Of a stretch of DNA of 61,858 nt, positions 17,531 through 27,130 are shown in pieces. The position numbers and the translations under genes are program-made. This stretch comes from Zetaproteobacteria bacterium (GTDB taxonomy: Bacteria > Pseudomonadota > Zetaproteobacteria > Mariprofundales > Mariprofundaceae). How positions within the stretch are numbered: position 1 is the stretch's first letter; each line of letters opens with the position of its first letter. Location of the stretch: contig PEAA01000009.1 of NCBI GenBank assembly GCA_002753275.1, forward strand, positions 1-61,858, in the 5' to 3' direction. The notes beneath the pieces are model-generated. The model worked only from the letters and a program-made list of their open reading frames with translations. It did no database searches and was not told where the DNA came from.

Positions 17531-19044
17531 TGCCCCCCCCCTGCAACGCTTTCCCTTGGCTGAAGTGAAAAGCCGCTATTCATCGCCTCATAGCGCGCGT
17601 ATATCGTCTGAAATTGATCTGCGAGCGATGCGAAGATATCCACCAAGTAGGGATCAAAATGTTTGCCGCCTCCTTCAATAATAAACGCTCGCGCATAATT
17701 ATGAGATAACTTGCTTTTATAAACCCGTGGGCTCACAAGCGCATCATAGACATCCACAATTGCCATCATTCTTGCCGATAATGGAATCCCCTCGCCCGAC
17801 AATTGATAGGGATAGCCCGTTCCATCCCATCGCTCATGATGACTACCGGCAATATGCACGGCCTCATCCAAAAAACTCCGACAAGCACCCAGGGTTTGCT
17901 TGGCCTGCTCCAACGCACGCGCGCCATACAGGGTATGCTTTTTCATCTCCGAAAACTCATCCTCAGTCAATTTCCCCGGCTTTAACAAAATCCGATCAGG
18001 CACGGCTATTTTTCCAATATCATGCAATGGTGCGCTCTCCACCACATCCGAGACCCAAGTCAAATCGAGCGCATCACGGTACCGATCTGAAACGAGCAAC
18101 GCATTGGCCATCAACTCCATATAATCACGGGTACGCATGATGTGATAGCCGGTATCATGATCTCGCTGCTCAGACATCGCCCCCATCATCTCAATGGCAG
18201 CCCGCTGCGTTCTTAAGATCTCCAAACGCTGCGTCGCAAACTTGCGCTCCAATGCCTGAAACTGCTGCTCTCGCTCCCGTTGCAACAAACGATGCTGCAG
18301 ATGTATTTTCAAACGAGCCAAACACTCCTCTTTTGAAAAAGGCTTCATCAAAAAATCACTAGCCGAACTATTCAACGCATCCAGTACCGATTGATGATCG
18401 GTTGCACCACTCATCATCACAATCGGAGCATCACGCGCAATCAATCGCTCCTGCACCACATATTGACACAACTCAATCCCTGTAAGAGCTGGCATCATAT
18501 TGTCGGTGAGTAGAAGATCGGTCTCCAAAGGGTGAGCGCGTAAATATTCAAGAGCCATCACACCACTCTCAAAGCCTTTTACCTCAACCCCCAGTGAATG
18601 CAGGATTTGCATACAAACCAAACGAATCATCCGATTATCATCCACCACAATAACCTTCAACTGTTTAAATTGCTCATCGGTATGCAATATTTTATCCACA
18701 GCATAAACCAACTCTTTGTTTTCAAAAGGTTTGGAAATAAAATCAATGGCGCCGACTTCAAACCCGCGCCGGCGACTTTGCACAGGATCTGACCCGCTGA
18801 TTAAAAGAATGGGAAGATCACACCACTGCGTATCCTCCCGCACCTGCTGACAGAGCGTAAAGCCATCCATATCTGGCATCTCAATATCAACAGTCATTAA
18901 ATCGGGAACAAACAGCTGAAGCTGTTTTAACGCATCTTCTCCCCGTAATGCCACCTCTGCGGCATAACCATGGCTCTCTAAAAGCCGTTTGATCAGCTCA
19001 GCTACCGATCGGTTATCATCTACAACCAACACCCGCTTACGCAT
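17527..19044 (-). CDS. REC-REC-HD-GYP response regulator (cyclic-di-GMP phosphodiesterase)
   Basis: 505 residues. Two receiver domains carry phosphoacceptor Asp53 (MTVDIEMPDMDG) and Asp181 (LLLTDNMMPALTG), each with an N-terminal acidic pair (VVDDN). A coiled linker (about 245-285) leads to an HD-GYP domain with HD at 341-342 (PLHDIGKIAVPD) and HHERWDGTGYP around 402-412, the full catalytic signature for cyclic-di-GMP hydrolysis. The start ATG overlaps the antiporter stop by one base (TGATG), and the end overlaps gspC. No histidine kinase is encoded nearby. Its position suggests that it controls the T2SS or co-varies with it; that is inference. Confidence 0.93.
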   Translation of the reverse strand: MRKRVLVVDDNRSVAELIKRLLESHGYAAEVALRGEDALKQLQLFVPDLMTVDIEMPDMDGFTLCQQVREDTQWCDLPILLISGSDPVQSRRRGFEVGAIDFISKPFENKELVYAVDKILHTDEQFKQLKVIVVDDNRMIRLVCMQILHSLGVEVKGFESGVMALEYLRAHPLETDLLLTDNMMPALTGIELCQYVVQERLIARDAPIVMMSGATDHQSVLDALNSSASDFLMKPFSKEECLARLKIHLQHRLLQREREQQFQALERKFATQRLEILRTQRAAIEMMGAMSEQRDHDTGYHIMRTRDYMELMANALLVSDRYRDALDLTWVSDVVESAPLHDIGKIAVPDRILLKPGKLTEDEFSEMKKHTLYGARALEQAKQTLGACRSFLDEAVHIAGSHHERWDGTGYPYQLSGEGIPLSARMMAIVDVYDALVSPRVYKSKLSHNYARAFIIEGGGKHFDPYLVDIFASLADQFQTIYARYEAMNSGFSLQPRESVAGGGH

Positions 19045-20432
19045 CAATGCGCACCATCCTCATCTTGGAGCTCTTGCTTAAAAATGGCGCGGTTGTTCAA
19101 AATAATCGCCAATAAAATCGCGGAGTAGATAAAAGTTGAGAGCATGATCACCCCGATAACCACGGCCTGAAACATCTCCAAATGTTCAAAGCTAGCAGGA
19201 ATCATCAACAACATTACAATCGATAGCCCCCCCTTAATACCAGCAAAGGTAAGCACTCCCCACCAACGAAAATTCATATTGGTCATCTTCTCTGTTTGAT
19301 GGCTAATCCATGCAAACTTGGCCATCATCACCGCACGAATCAGTGTCGTTGCCAAAAACATCACCACAATCTCATGGCGGTAATGCCACAAATCGGTGAG
19401 ATTCACCACCTCAGCCATCGCCACAAAGAGCATGGTATTGGCGACAATCGCCAGCAATTGCACATCCTCTTTTGAACGCATATGGCGATCACGCTCCGCC
19501 ACAGTGCTCTTGATCTTTGAGAGCGCAAGCAGCACCAAATTGCGCGTCTGTGCCCCGCGATGCAGCCCTTCGGTAAGATTTACCTCCTCTTTGACCATAC
19601 GCATCTCATGGTAATCGCTACTCTTAATCATGGTATGATGCAGGGTAACGGTTGCAATAATCGTCGCTAAAATACCCGAAAGATGAAGGTGTGAATGGGC
19701 TCCAAACCAATTCAAAATCACATAAATATGTTCAGAAACCTCAAATGCACCATAGCCTGTTAAAATCAAAATAAGCAGCTCAGCCATACGGTTATGGGTT
19801 GTTTTGAGCATCCATAGCCCTACATAGCCCACCAGCCAACCAATCACCACCGAACCGCCCACCACCATGACGCTGGTTTGTGCCACATATCCGGCCGTAA
19901 CTGCACCTCCTTCAAGGGCATAAAGACCAATAAAAACAAACACAATCAATGCCGTCGCATCATTAAAAAGACTCTCGCCCTCACAGAGGATTTTTAACCG
20001 ATGGGGTAAGTCGAATTTTGAAAAAATACTCACCACCGAGACAGGATCGGTCGCAAGAACCATCGCAAACAATAAAATCACCGCCGCCATCGAGAGGTGG
20101 TAGGAGGCAAACAGCGTATCTGCCAACAAAATAGCCACCACAACAGAGAGCGCCACCGCAACCACAGCCAGATAAAAAAGGCTCCACGCATGCGCTTTTA
20201 AATCACGGATGTTGAGTTCCAACGAATCACTGATCAATAAAATGGGTAGCAATAAAATGACCAAAGTGGCGAACTGCTCAGTATTCTCCGCCAACAAATA
20301 GTGACCGCCCAAACCTTGATGTACCAATAACGACAACGCAATCAAACTCACCGGCGAGGGAATATTCAAACGATCCTGTAGCTGCAACGCAGCATAGAGC
20401 ATCAAGCCCAAGATCAACAGTGTTAATATCAT
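19044..20432 (-). CDS. Na+/H+ antiporter (CPA1/NhaP-like cation:proton antiporter)
   Basis: A 462-residue inner-membrane protein with about 12 TM helices. It matches the monovalent cation:proton antiporter-1 family: AMVLATDPVSVVSIFSKFDL (residues about 123-142, with the conserved Asp) and CEGESLFNDATALIVF (with the family's GESxxNDA motif). A charged C-terminal tail ends QELQDEDGAH. It lies 19 bases after comM and directly before the HD-GYP gene. Na+ or K+ specificity cannot be determined here. Confidence 0.9.
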   Translation of the reverse strand: MILTLLILGLMLYAALQLQDRLNIPSPVSLIALSLLVHQGLGGHYLLAENTEQFATLVILLLPILLISDSLELNIRDLKAHAWSLFYLAVVAVALSVVVAILLADTLFASYHLSMAAVILLFAMVLATDPVSVVSIFSKFDLPHRLKILCEGESLFNDATALIVFVFIGLYALEGGAVTAGYVAQTSVMVVGGSVVIGWLVGYVGLWMLKTTHNRMAELLILILTGYGAFEVSEHIYVILNWFGAHSHLHLSGILATIIATVTLHHTMIKSSDYHEMRMVKEEVNLTEGLHRGAQTRNLVLLALSKIKSTVAERDRHMRSKEDVQLLAIVANTMLFVAMAEVVNLTDLWHYRHEIVVMFLATTLIRAVMMAKFAWISHQTEKMTNMNFRWWGVLTFAGIKGGLSIVMLLMIPASFEHLEMFQAVVIGVIMLSTFIYSAILLAIILNNRAIFKQELQDEDGAH

Positions 20433-20451
20433 TTATACCATGCTCCAACGC

Positions 20452-21960
20452 TCATATTTCTTCCCGGAACTGTAACGCCTCAGAGATCTGTGATACACCT
20501 ATATCCTCACACCCTTGAAGATCCGCAATGGTCCGCGCAACTTTTAACATTCGATGATAACTACGCGCTGAAAGATTAAATCGTGTCATGGCGCGATCCA
20601 CAAGCCTTTGGGCATCCGCCCCCAAAGATGCAACTGCTTGAAGCTGCTTAACTTGCAACTCCGCATTGGCCACCCCTTGCCGCGCATATTGCCGCGTACG
20701 CGCCGTGGCAACCCTGGCAGCAACCACCGCAGAGGACTCCCCCTCCCCTTGGCGCAGCAGCTCTTCACGATCCACGACGGGAACATGAATACGCAAATCA
20801 AATCGATCCAACAGCGGCCCTGACAATCGACTTTGGTAACGCTGCACCTGCGTTGGAGAACATTTGCATGTCACACTCACATGACCCAAATAGCCACATG
20901 GGCAAGGATTCATCGCCGCAATCAACTGAAAACGAGCCGGAAAAGCCAAAGAATCTGCCGCACGAGAAACACAAACTTCACCACTTTCAAGCGGTTGCCG
21001 AAGCACCTCAAGTACCGTGCGTCGAAACTCGGGCAGTTCATCCAAAAAGAGAACGCCTCGATGTGCGCGCGACACTTCACCCGGCTTAGGGATACTCCCC
21101 CCACCAATCATTGCAACATCAGATGCCGTGTGATGTGGTGAACGGTAGGGAGGCACCCTGGACATCACGGGACGAGAGGATTGATCTCCCACCGCACTAT
21201 AAATTCTAGCCACTTCCAGCTGTTGTTCTGAGGTCAGCGGCGGTAAAATTGAAGGGACTCTCTCAGCCAACATGCTCTTACCCACCCCTGGAGCGCCGAC
21301 CATCAACAGATGATGTTGCCCCGCTGCAGCAATCTCAATGGCACGCCGCGCATGGTGCTGACCACGAACATCGACAAGATCACGCAACAAGCGCTTGGAA
21401 GATTCAAGAAGTTCCACAGAAAGGGAGCTGCCATCAAAAGGTAAGAGCACTGTTTTGGCAGATAAATGGGCAACAACATCCAACAAGCTTGTGGCAGAAA
21501 AAACATCTAAACCCTCAACCATTGCCGCTTCCACGGCATTCTCAGGCGCCACGATCATCTGCGAAAACCCTTGCGACTTGGCAAAAATAGCCAATGAGAG
21601 CACACCGCGGGTCGGGCGTAGCGATCCATCTAGCCCCAGTTCTGCCGCCATAAAGGGCAACGGCGATGTTGATTCGATTTGACCTGAAGAGAGGAGCACT
21701 CCAATCGCCACAGGAAGATCAAAATGGGAGCCCTCTTTACGCCGATCTGCGGGAGATAAGTTAATCGTGATATGCCGCAATGGAAATTCAAACCCAGCAT
21801 TGGTCAACGCTGAGCGAATACGCTCACGCGACTCTTTGACCGAGGTATCTGCCAACCCCACCATCACCCAAGCCGGCAACCCCCGTGAGAGATCAACCTC
21901 AATGGTTACCGGCTCGGCTTCTATCCCGCGCAAAGTGGCTGAACTCAATCGTGAAAGCAT
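20452..21960 (-). CDS. comM: YifB/ComM family Mg-chelatase-like AAA+ ATPase
   Basis: A 502-residue protein with an N-terminal Lon-protease-like fold (ITINLSPADRRKEGSHFDLP). The Mg-chelatase AAA+ core has Walker A MVGAPGVGKSMLAERVPSIL, Walker B GVLFLDELPEF, sensor AAMNPCPCGY and a C-terminal lid helix domain. ComM is a helicase that promotes branch migration during natural transformation. I start at the ATG 21958-21960; a TTG lies one codon earlier. The 109-base gap upstream separates it from the TolB-like genes. Confidence 0.93.
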   Translation of the reverse strand: MLSRLSSATLRGIEAEPVTIEVDLSRGLPAWVMVGLADTSVKESRERIRSALTNAGFEFPLRHITINLSPADRRKEGSHFDLPVAIGVLLSSGQIESTSPLPFMAAELGLDGSLRPTRGVLSLAIFAKSQGFSQMIVAPENAVEAAMVEGLDVFSATSLLDVVAHLSAKTVLLPFDGSSLSVELLESSKRLLRDLVDVRGQHHARRAIEIAAAGQHHLLMVGAPGVGKSMLAERVPSILPPLTSEQQLEVARIYSAVGDQSSRPVMSRVPPYRSPHHTASDVAMIGGGSIPKPGEVSRAHRGVLFLDELPEFRRTVLEVLRQPLESGEVCVSRAADSLAFPARFQLIAAMNPCPCGYLGHVSVTCKCSPTQVQRYQSRLSGPLLDRFDLRIHVPVVDREELLRQGEGESSAVVAARVATARTRQYARQGVANAELQVKQLQAVASLGADAQRLVDRAMTRFNLSARSYHRMLKVARTIADLQGCEDIGVSQISEALQFREEI

Positions 21961-22072
21961 CAAGCCAACACTAGCCTTAGTGCGTAGTCACACGCAAGAA
22001 AGCAAAGATGATCGCTTGTGACGATGGCAACCATCACTTCTTCGACTTTTCATAGAAGAAGATGAGAAGGTA

Positions 22073-23146
22073 CTATTGAATCACAGGAAGTACGACCGAC
22101 CAAACATGAAATCCGCGTGTTGACTTGACCTGACGCTCTTTTTTAACATCGGCGCCAATGTCACGGTCTGAATGAAAATAGACTCGACCATTGCTCGCAA
22201 CCGTGGGTGCACCATCCCTTGCAGGATCCGTGGTAAGTTGCGTTAATTGACGACCCTCACGATCAATCGCCCACACATCCCAAGAACTCTTACCCCGCTC
22301 ACGGTCCATGTGCTCACGGTTAGAGGTAAACACAATCCAATGGCCATCATGGCTCCAGCTTGGCTGCACATCGACGCTACGGTCATGGGTAATTTGTACC
22401 AAATTATCACCATTCACATCCATCGCATAAAGATGCACGCTACGCCCATCCGCCATTGAAAAAACAATCCGCGTTCCATCAGGAGAGATCGATGGGGTGA
22501 CACCCGCACTTAAAACCTTCTCTGCCCCCGTACTATCCAGATGAACAATTTCGCTCTCAAATTGATCAACATCCCAATTATTAAAACCACTCTGCTTTGC
22601 TTGTCCTTGCCTTGCTGTTGCCTCATTATGCTTGCTCTTCAAACCATGAAGACGGACGGCAATAACACTGCCATCGGGCAGCGGTAATGCTTGAATGATC
22701 ATCCCTTGAAGAAGATGGCTACGGCTTAACAAGCCTTCTCCATCGGCATGCATGCGCCACAAGCCCAATTCACCTGAACGCTGGCGAATAAAGCTCACCT
22801 TTTCATCCCCCTGCCAATGGATTGAATTGAGTGCGGACGCTTCATCAATCACAAGGTTGAGTGGATCACCATTCGCTAAACTCCGGCGAGAAACCCACGC
22901 TCCCTTCTGATTTTCAGCCACCACGAGCAACTGTTTTCCATCAGGAGATACCTGTGGATACATCTCACTTTCATTAGGTTCAAGCGTCAATAAAACGGCA
23001 CCATCATCGACAACCTGGGGTTGATTTCCATGCTGAGAGCTTGACGATTTTTGAATCCAGTCAAGCAAATTTTCCGCCTGTGCAACCGCAGAGCCTAACA
23101 TCAAGCACCCTGAAATCATTGCTATTTTTAAAAGGCTATTTCTCAT
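22073..23146 (-). CDS. Periplasmic TolB-like beta-propeller protein (second of a tandem pair)
   Basis: 357 residues. The signal peptide (LLKIAMISGCLMLGSAVAQA) is followed by at least four PD40/WD40-like repeats: MYPQVSPDGKQLLVVAE, PSISPDGTRIVFSMADG, VQPSWSHDGHWIVFTSNRE and GAPTVASNGRVYFHSDRD. The ISGC segment could be a lipobox, so lipid anchoring is possible. It is not TolB itself: the TolB N-terminal domain is missing and no pal or tolA is nearby. The start ATG overlaps the stop of the first TolB-like gene by one base (TAATG), so the two are translationally coupled. Function unknown; a binding or scaffold role in the periplasm is likely. Confidence 0.78.
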   Translation of the reverse strand: MRNSLLKIAMISGCLMLGSAVAQAENLLDWIQKSSSSQHGNQPQVVDDGAVLLTLEPNESEMYPQVSPDGKQLLVVAENQKGAWVSRRSLANGDPLNLVIDEASALNSIHWQGDEKVSFIRQRSGELGLWRMHADGEGLLSRSHLLQGMIIQALPLPDGSVIAVRLHGLKSKHNEATARQGQAKQSGFNNWDVDQFESEIVHLDSTGAEKVLSAGVTPSISPDGTRIVFSMADGRSVHLYAMDVNGDNLVQITHDRSVDVQPSWSHDGHWIVFTSNREHMDRERGKSSWDVWAIDREGRQLTQLTTDPARDGAPTVASNGRVYFHSDRDIGADVKKERQVKSTRGFHVWSVVLPVIQ

Positions 23147-24243
23147 TATTTCATCTCCACTTGCCATAAATTCCAATGGCTTCCGATTCGTTTTTGAGGA
23201 TCTTTGCTATTTCTATTGGAATGAAAAATAAGATGGTGCTCATCAAGCCACGCAACACCACCATCCGTTGCTTTTTCAGCATTAGTCACTTGTTCAATCC
23301 TGCCCGAGCTTAAATCAACCACATAGATCGATGTTTGACGCACTTCACCCTGATGATCACGATTTGAAATAAACGCAAGTCTCTTACCATCGGGGCTAAA
23401 TGCAGGCTCAAAGTCACCAAATTTATTGGTGGTAATCTGCTTTAAGTTTTTTCCATCAACATCTTGCATCCAAATATCAAAATTACCGTCAATCTCACGA
23501 ACGAATGCGATCTGTTTGCCATCGGCAGAAATCGCCCCATCAAAGGCATGTGGAATCATCATTAACTGCTGTTGATCTTGATTCATCACAAAAAGAACCG
23601 GCGCTTCAAAACTGTTTTTACGCCCTGTCTCAATCGTGAGATAATCTTGGTGGTAACGCCATGATTCTGAGTGATACATGCGCCATGTTTGCCCAATCAG
23701 TTCAATGTCTTGATGCCCATCTTCAAAATCACGCGACATTGCAGCACGGCGAGTTCCTTCCAAGGAAGTGTCATAGCACCAAATATGACCATCGGCAGAT
23801 GCCTTGAGGTTATTTGGCATCAAGCCATGTTTATAGGCATCGACATGACCAATAGCAACATAACCATCCCCGCCTGCTTGCAGAATCCACGCGGAGTAAG
23901 GCCCCATACGATTGCTAACATGACCGATACCGCCATCTTGCAATGCAACCCCATATCGAATTGACTCATTGGCAAAATCAGCTTTCACTTCACGCCCCGC
24001 AGCTGAAAGATGATCCTTGGCCACACGAGCAACGCTATAGGCATAATTGATCCGTTGACTATAAACTAAAAAATCACCCGCAACTGAGGGATAAACGGTC
24101 TCTTTCTCATCATCTTCTAACACGATTTTCACAGGATTAAGTGGTTCATAGTCACGATTGGATTTGGCCTGTGCAACATCCAAAACGACCATCATTGAAA
24201 CGACAGCTACTACACCTAAACCCATTTTCTGTAATTTTTGCAT
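23146..24243 (-). CDS. Periplasmic TolB-like beta-propeller protein (first of a tandem pair)
   Basis: 365 residues with a signal peptide (MGLGVVAVVSMMVVLDVAQA). The C-terminal half has clear PD40 repeats (AISADGKQIAFVREIDGNFD, FEPAFSPDGKRLAFISNRD, GGVAWLDEHHLIFHSNRN). The N-terminal half is more divergent but shows propeller-like blades (TVYPSVAGDFLVYSQRINYA). The two tandem genes share repeat architecture but are not close copies. A GGAGG ribosome binding site lies 6 bases before the ATG, and part of it sits in a hairpin (24246-24271). The gene follows the b561-like cytochrome by 74 bases and may share its transcript. Confidence 0.78.
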   Translation of the reverse strand: MQKLQKMGLGVVAVVSMMVVLDVAQAKSNRDYEPLNPVKIVLEDDEKETVYPSVAGDFLVYSQRINYAYSVARVAKDHLSAAGREVKADFANESIRYGVALQDGGIGHVSNRMGPYSAWILQAGGDGYVAIGHVDAYKHGLMPNNLKASADGHIWCYDTSLEGTRRAAMSRDFEDGHQDIELIGQTWRMYHSESWRYHQDYLTIETGRKNSFEAPVLFVMNQDQQQLMMIPHAFDGAISADGKQIAFVREIDGNFDIWMQDVDGKNLKQITTNKFGDFEPAFSPDGKRLAFISNRDHQGEVRQTSIYVVDLSSGRIEQVTNAEKATDGGVAWLDEHHLIFHSNRNSKDPQKRIGSHWNLWQVEMK

Positions 24244-24245
24244 AT

Positions 24246-24271
24246 TTCGCCTCCGAAAATTTAGAGGCGAA
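24246..24271 (-). promoter_or_regulatory. Hairpin covering the ribosome binding site of the first TolB-like gene
   Basis: On the reverse strand TTCGCCTC (24264-24271) and GAGGCGAA (24246-24253) form a perfect 8-base-pair stem with a 10-base AT-rich loop. The GAGG of the Shine-Dalgarno sequence is inside the 3' arm and the start codon follows 2 bases after the stem. No T-run follows, so a translation-control hairpin is more likely than a terminator. Confidence 0.6.
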
Positions 24272-24317
24272 TATAACCAACTATTACATGAACAGATGAT
24301 GAAAATGTGCTGATAAA

Positions 24318-24893
24318 TTATTTATCAGGACGAAGCGAATAGATACGCTGCAAGACTTGATGACCTTTAAGTTGATGAAAGATCACCATTCCAACATGGC
24401 CAATAATGTAAATCCACAGCAAGCTTCCCAACCCTTCATGCAGCTCTTTGGCCGAATGAACAACACCCCGCATCGTTCCATCAGCATCCATCCCCAGATA
24501 CATCGTACACCCTGTGATGCCAAGCGCCAACGCCAATAACAGCCCCAAACCATGAACTGTTTTGGCCAAAGGACTATCAAGATTCATTGCCAACTTGCCC
24601 GCAAACCAACCGGGAACCTGCTTAACTTCTTGTAAAACGGCTGAAACACCTGCAGATGATATCCAGGGATAGAGCTCTAGCCACTGGTTCTTCTTCATCA
24701 CATAAAGCAATCGCAATGTGATCAGCAGCAAAACCAGTAATCCCACATATTCATGGGCCTCAAAAAAGAAGATCTGCTGCTCATCACGCACACGGCCCGG
24801 CTTGGGTCGTTTCATCAGCGACTCCGAGATCAACTGAAAGATGATCGCATAACTAAACATCCAATGTAAAATGCGACTTGTGCGTGTATACAT
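24318..24893 (-). CDS. Cytochrome b561-like membrane protein
   Basis: 191 residues with four hydrophobic helices. Histidines placed as in diheme b-type cytochromes are H10 (RILHWMF), H47 (EAHEYVG), H114 (KTVHGLG), H152 (ELHEGLG), H166 (IIGHVGM) and H173 (VIFHQ). It matches the cytochrome b561/Ni,Fe-hydrogenase b-subunit superfamily, which passes electrons between quinones and periplasmic partners. An AAGAGG box precedes the ATG. It stands at the head of a probable unit with the two TolB-like genes. The redox partner is not identifiable. Confidence 0.85.
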   Translation of the reverse strand: MYTRTSRILHWMFSYAIIFQLISESLMKRPKPGRVRDEQQIFFFEAHEYVGLLVLLLITLRLLYVMKKNQWLELYPWISSAGVSAVLQEVKQVPGWFAGKLAMNLDSPLAKTVHGLGLLLALALGITGCTMYLGMDADGTMRGVVHSAKELHEGLGSLLWIYIIGHVGMVIFHQLKGHQVLQRIYSLRPDK

Positions 24894-24927
24894 AACCTGT
24901 ACCTCTTAACTTATAATTGGCGAGATT

Positions 24928-24960
24928 CTATGTCATGCCGGTGATACGATCATGACATAG
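24928..24960. repeat. Perfect inverted repeat between argG and the cytochrome gene
   Basis: CTATGTCATG (24928-24937) and CATGACATAG (24951-24960) are perfect 10-base arms around a 13-base spacer. It lies 15 bases after the argG stop and 35 bases before the cytochrome start codon. No T-run follows on either strand, so it could be an operator or a weak transcription barrier. Confidence 0.65.
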
Positions 24961-24974
24961 ATCCCACATCCTAC

Positions 24975-26192
24975 TTACTGTCCCGTTAATGCCGCCAAAC
25001 GCAAACGCAGAGCGTTTAATTTAATAAATCCATCCGCATCCTTTTGATTGTATGCACCCGCATCATCTTCAAAGGTACACAACCGCTCATTAAAGAGTGA
25101 ATTGTCAGATTTTCGACCCACAACCATCACATTGCCTTTGTAGAGTTTCAAACGAACCGTACCATTCACCATCGCTTGCGAGGCATCAATCATCCCCTGC
25201 ATGATCCGACACTCAGGGGCAAACCAATAACCGTTATAGATCATCTTGGCATAGCGTGGCATCAACTCATCTTTTAAATGGGCAACTTCACGGTCCAATG
25301 TGATCGATTCAATCGCCCGATGCGCTTTAAGCATAATCGTTCCACCGGGTGTTTCATAACAACCGCGCGATTTCATACCTACATAGCGATTTTCAACGAT
25401 ATCAATACGACCAATACCATGCTTACCACCAACCGTATTTAGTGAACGAAGTACCTGTGCCGGTGTCATCTTGCTACCATTAATAGCAACAATATCACCA
25501 CCTTCATAAGTAAGCTCAATATACGCCGCGTGATCAGGTGCCGCTTCAGGTGAGGATGACCAGCGCCACATTGACTCAGGTGGCTCACACCATGGATTTT
25601 CTAAATCATACCCTTCATAGGAAATATGCAAAAGATTGGCATCCATCGAGTAGGGTGATTTTGAACCTTCTCGCTTGCGCTCAATCGCAATATTATGCTC
25701 AGCGGCATAGGCCAACATCTGCTCACGAGAAACCAAATCCCACTCACGCCAAGGGGCAATAACGCGAATATTGGGGTTTAAACCATAAAATCCGAGTTCA
25801 AAACGAACCTGGTCATTGCCTTTACCTGTCGCACCATGCGAAACGGCATCAGCACCCTCAGCATTGGCAATCTCTATCATCCGCTTGGAAATCAGCGGCC
25901 GTGCAATGGAAGTTCCCAAGAGGTATTCACCCTCATAAATGGCATTGGCACGAAACATTGGAAAGACATAATCACGCACAAACTCTTCGGTCAAATCTTC
26001 GATATAAACCGCAGATGCTCCACACGCTTCGGCTTTGCTGCGTGCCTCTTCAACTTCTTCACCTTGCCCAATATCTGCAGTAAAGGTCACTACTTCGCAG
26101 CGATAAGTATCCTGTAGCCATTTCAAAATAATGGAGGTGTCTAATCCTCCTGAATATGCCAGCACAACTTTGTTGATGTGATTGTTTGTCAT
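24975..26192 (-). CDS. argG: Argininosuccinate synthase
   Basis: A 405-residue cytoplasmic enzyme joining citrulline and aspartate with ATP in arginine synthesis. The P-loop of the N-type ATP pyrophosphatase family, [18 protein letters not shown], is at the N-terminus. Further family segments are [13 protein letters not shown] and [16 protein letters not shown]. Of two in-frame ATGs, the one at 26192 is placed correctly (6 bases) after an AAGGA box; the one at 26198 directly abuts it. It is the last gene of an argD-argF-argG run. Confidence 0.97.
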   Translation of the reverse strand: MTNNHINKVVLAYSGGLDTSIILKWLQDTYRCEVVTFTADIGQGEEVEEARSKAEACGASAVYIEDLTEEFVRDYVFPMFRANAIYEGEYLLGTSIARPLISKRMIEIANAEGADAVSHGATGKGNDQVRFELGFYGLNPNIRVIAPWREWDLVSREQMLAYAAEHNIAIERKREGSKSPYSMDANLLHISYEGYDLENPWCEPPESMWRWSSSPEAAPDHAAYIELTYEGGDIVAINGSKMTPAQVLRSLNTVGGKHGIGRIDIVENRYVGMKSRGCYETPGGTIMLKAHRAIESITLDREVAHLKDELMPRYAKMIYNGYWFAPECRIMQGMIDASQAMVNGTVRLKLYKGNVMVVGRKSDNSLFNERLCTFEDDAGAYNQKDADGFIKLNALRLRLAALTGQ

Positions 26193-26212
26193 TCCCATTC
26201 CTTTTTATAAGA

Positions 26213-27130
26213 TCAATCTTTTGCATGTTGCATCAAAAATACCATCAATGCTTTTTGAACATGGAGCCTATTCTCCGCTTCATCCCACACCACCGATTGT
26301 GAACCATCAATCACTTCGGCAGCAACCTCTTCACCACGATGCGCCGGCAAGCAGTGCATAAAAAGTGCATCATCATTGCCCCTCGCCATCACTTCAGCCG
26401 TCACTTGATAATCCACAAACGCCTTTTCCCGAATCTCCTGCTCTTGCTCTTGCCCCATCGAAGCCCAAACATCGGTCGTGATCAAATCAGCTCCCAATGC
26501 TGCATCAAGCGGGTCTGCCATAAAGGTAATTTTGGCACCCTGTCCGATCGCATCACGCATGAGCATTTCATCAGCCTGATAACCTATCGGCGAGGCAACC
26601 TGCAGATGATAGCCAAACAATGCAGCGCCATTGATCCATGAGTGGAGCATATTATTGCCATCCCCAATCCATGTGACTGTTTTACCCTTGATCGATCCCC
26701 GATGTTCTTGATAAGTAAAAATATCAGTTAATACCTGACAAGGGTGAAGAAGATCTGTAAGCGCGTTGATCACAGGAACATGAGAATGCTTGGCAAACTC
26801 AATGATCGAATCATGTTCAAATGTACGAATCATGATCAGATCCACCATTCTTGATAAGACTTTGGCACTATCTGCCAAGGGCTCACCCCGCCCCAATTGT
26901 GTATTATCAGCATGCAAAAATAGCGCATGCCCTCCCAACTGAAATATCCCGGCTTCAAACGAAACGCGTGTGCGCGTGCTCGCTTTATCAAAGATCATCG
27001 CCATCGTTTTTCCTTCCAGAAAACGATGGGGCCTACCCGCATAGTGATCACGCTTGAGTGTTGTTGCCAACGCAAAAAGCGCATCTACCTCATCACAATG
27101 TAAATCTAACAATGATAAAAAATGTCTCAT
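26213..27130 (-). CDS. argF: Ornithine carbamoyltransferase
   Basis: A 305-residue enzyme that makes citrulline from ornithine and carbamoyl phosphate. The carbamoyl phosphate site STRTRVSFEAG is near residue 52, and the ornithine-binding HCLPAHRGEEV is near residue 262. It overlaps the argD stop by 4 bases (ATGA) and lies 20 bases ahead of argG, so the three genes are probably co-transcribed. Confidence 0.97.
   Translation of the reverse strand: MRHFLSLLDLHCDEVDALFALATTLKRDHYAGRPHRFLEGKTMAMIFDKASTRTRVSFEAGIFQLGGHALFLHADNTQLGRGEPLADSAKVLSRMVDLIMIRTFEHDSIIEFAKHSHVPVINALTDLLHPCQVLTDIFTYQEHRGSIKGKTVTWIGDGNNMLHSWINGAALFGYHLQVASPIGYQADEMLMRDAIGQGAKITFMADPLDAALGADLITTDVWASMGQEQEQEIREKAFVDYQVTAEVMARGNDDALFMHCLPAHRGEEVAAEVIDGSQSVVWDEAENRLHVQKALMVFLMQHAKD

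Noticed and set aside
22037-22061. CTTCTTC/GAAGAAG stem after the second TolB-like gene as a terminator
   Set aside because: Only 7 base pairs, low GC and no T-run; too weak to call.
22073-24243. Calling the tandem propeller genes tolB
   Set aside because: The TolB N-terminal domain is missing and no tolQRA or pal is nearby; only the PD40 repeats match.
24357-24580. Open frames inside the cytochrome gene in other frames
   Set aside because: No family resemblance, and the cytochrome frame has conserved histidines.
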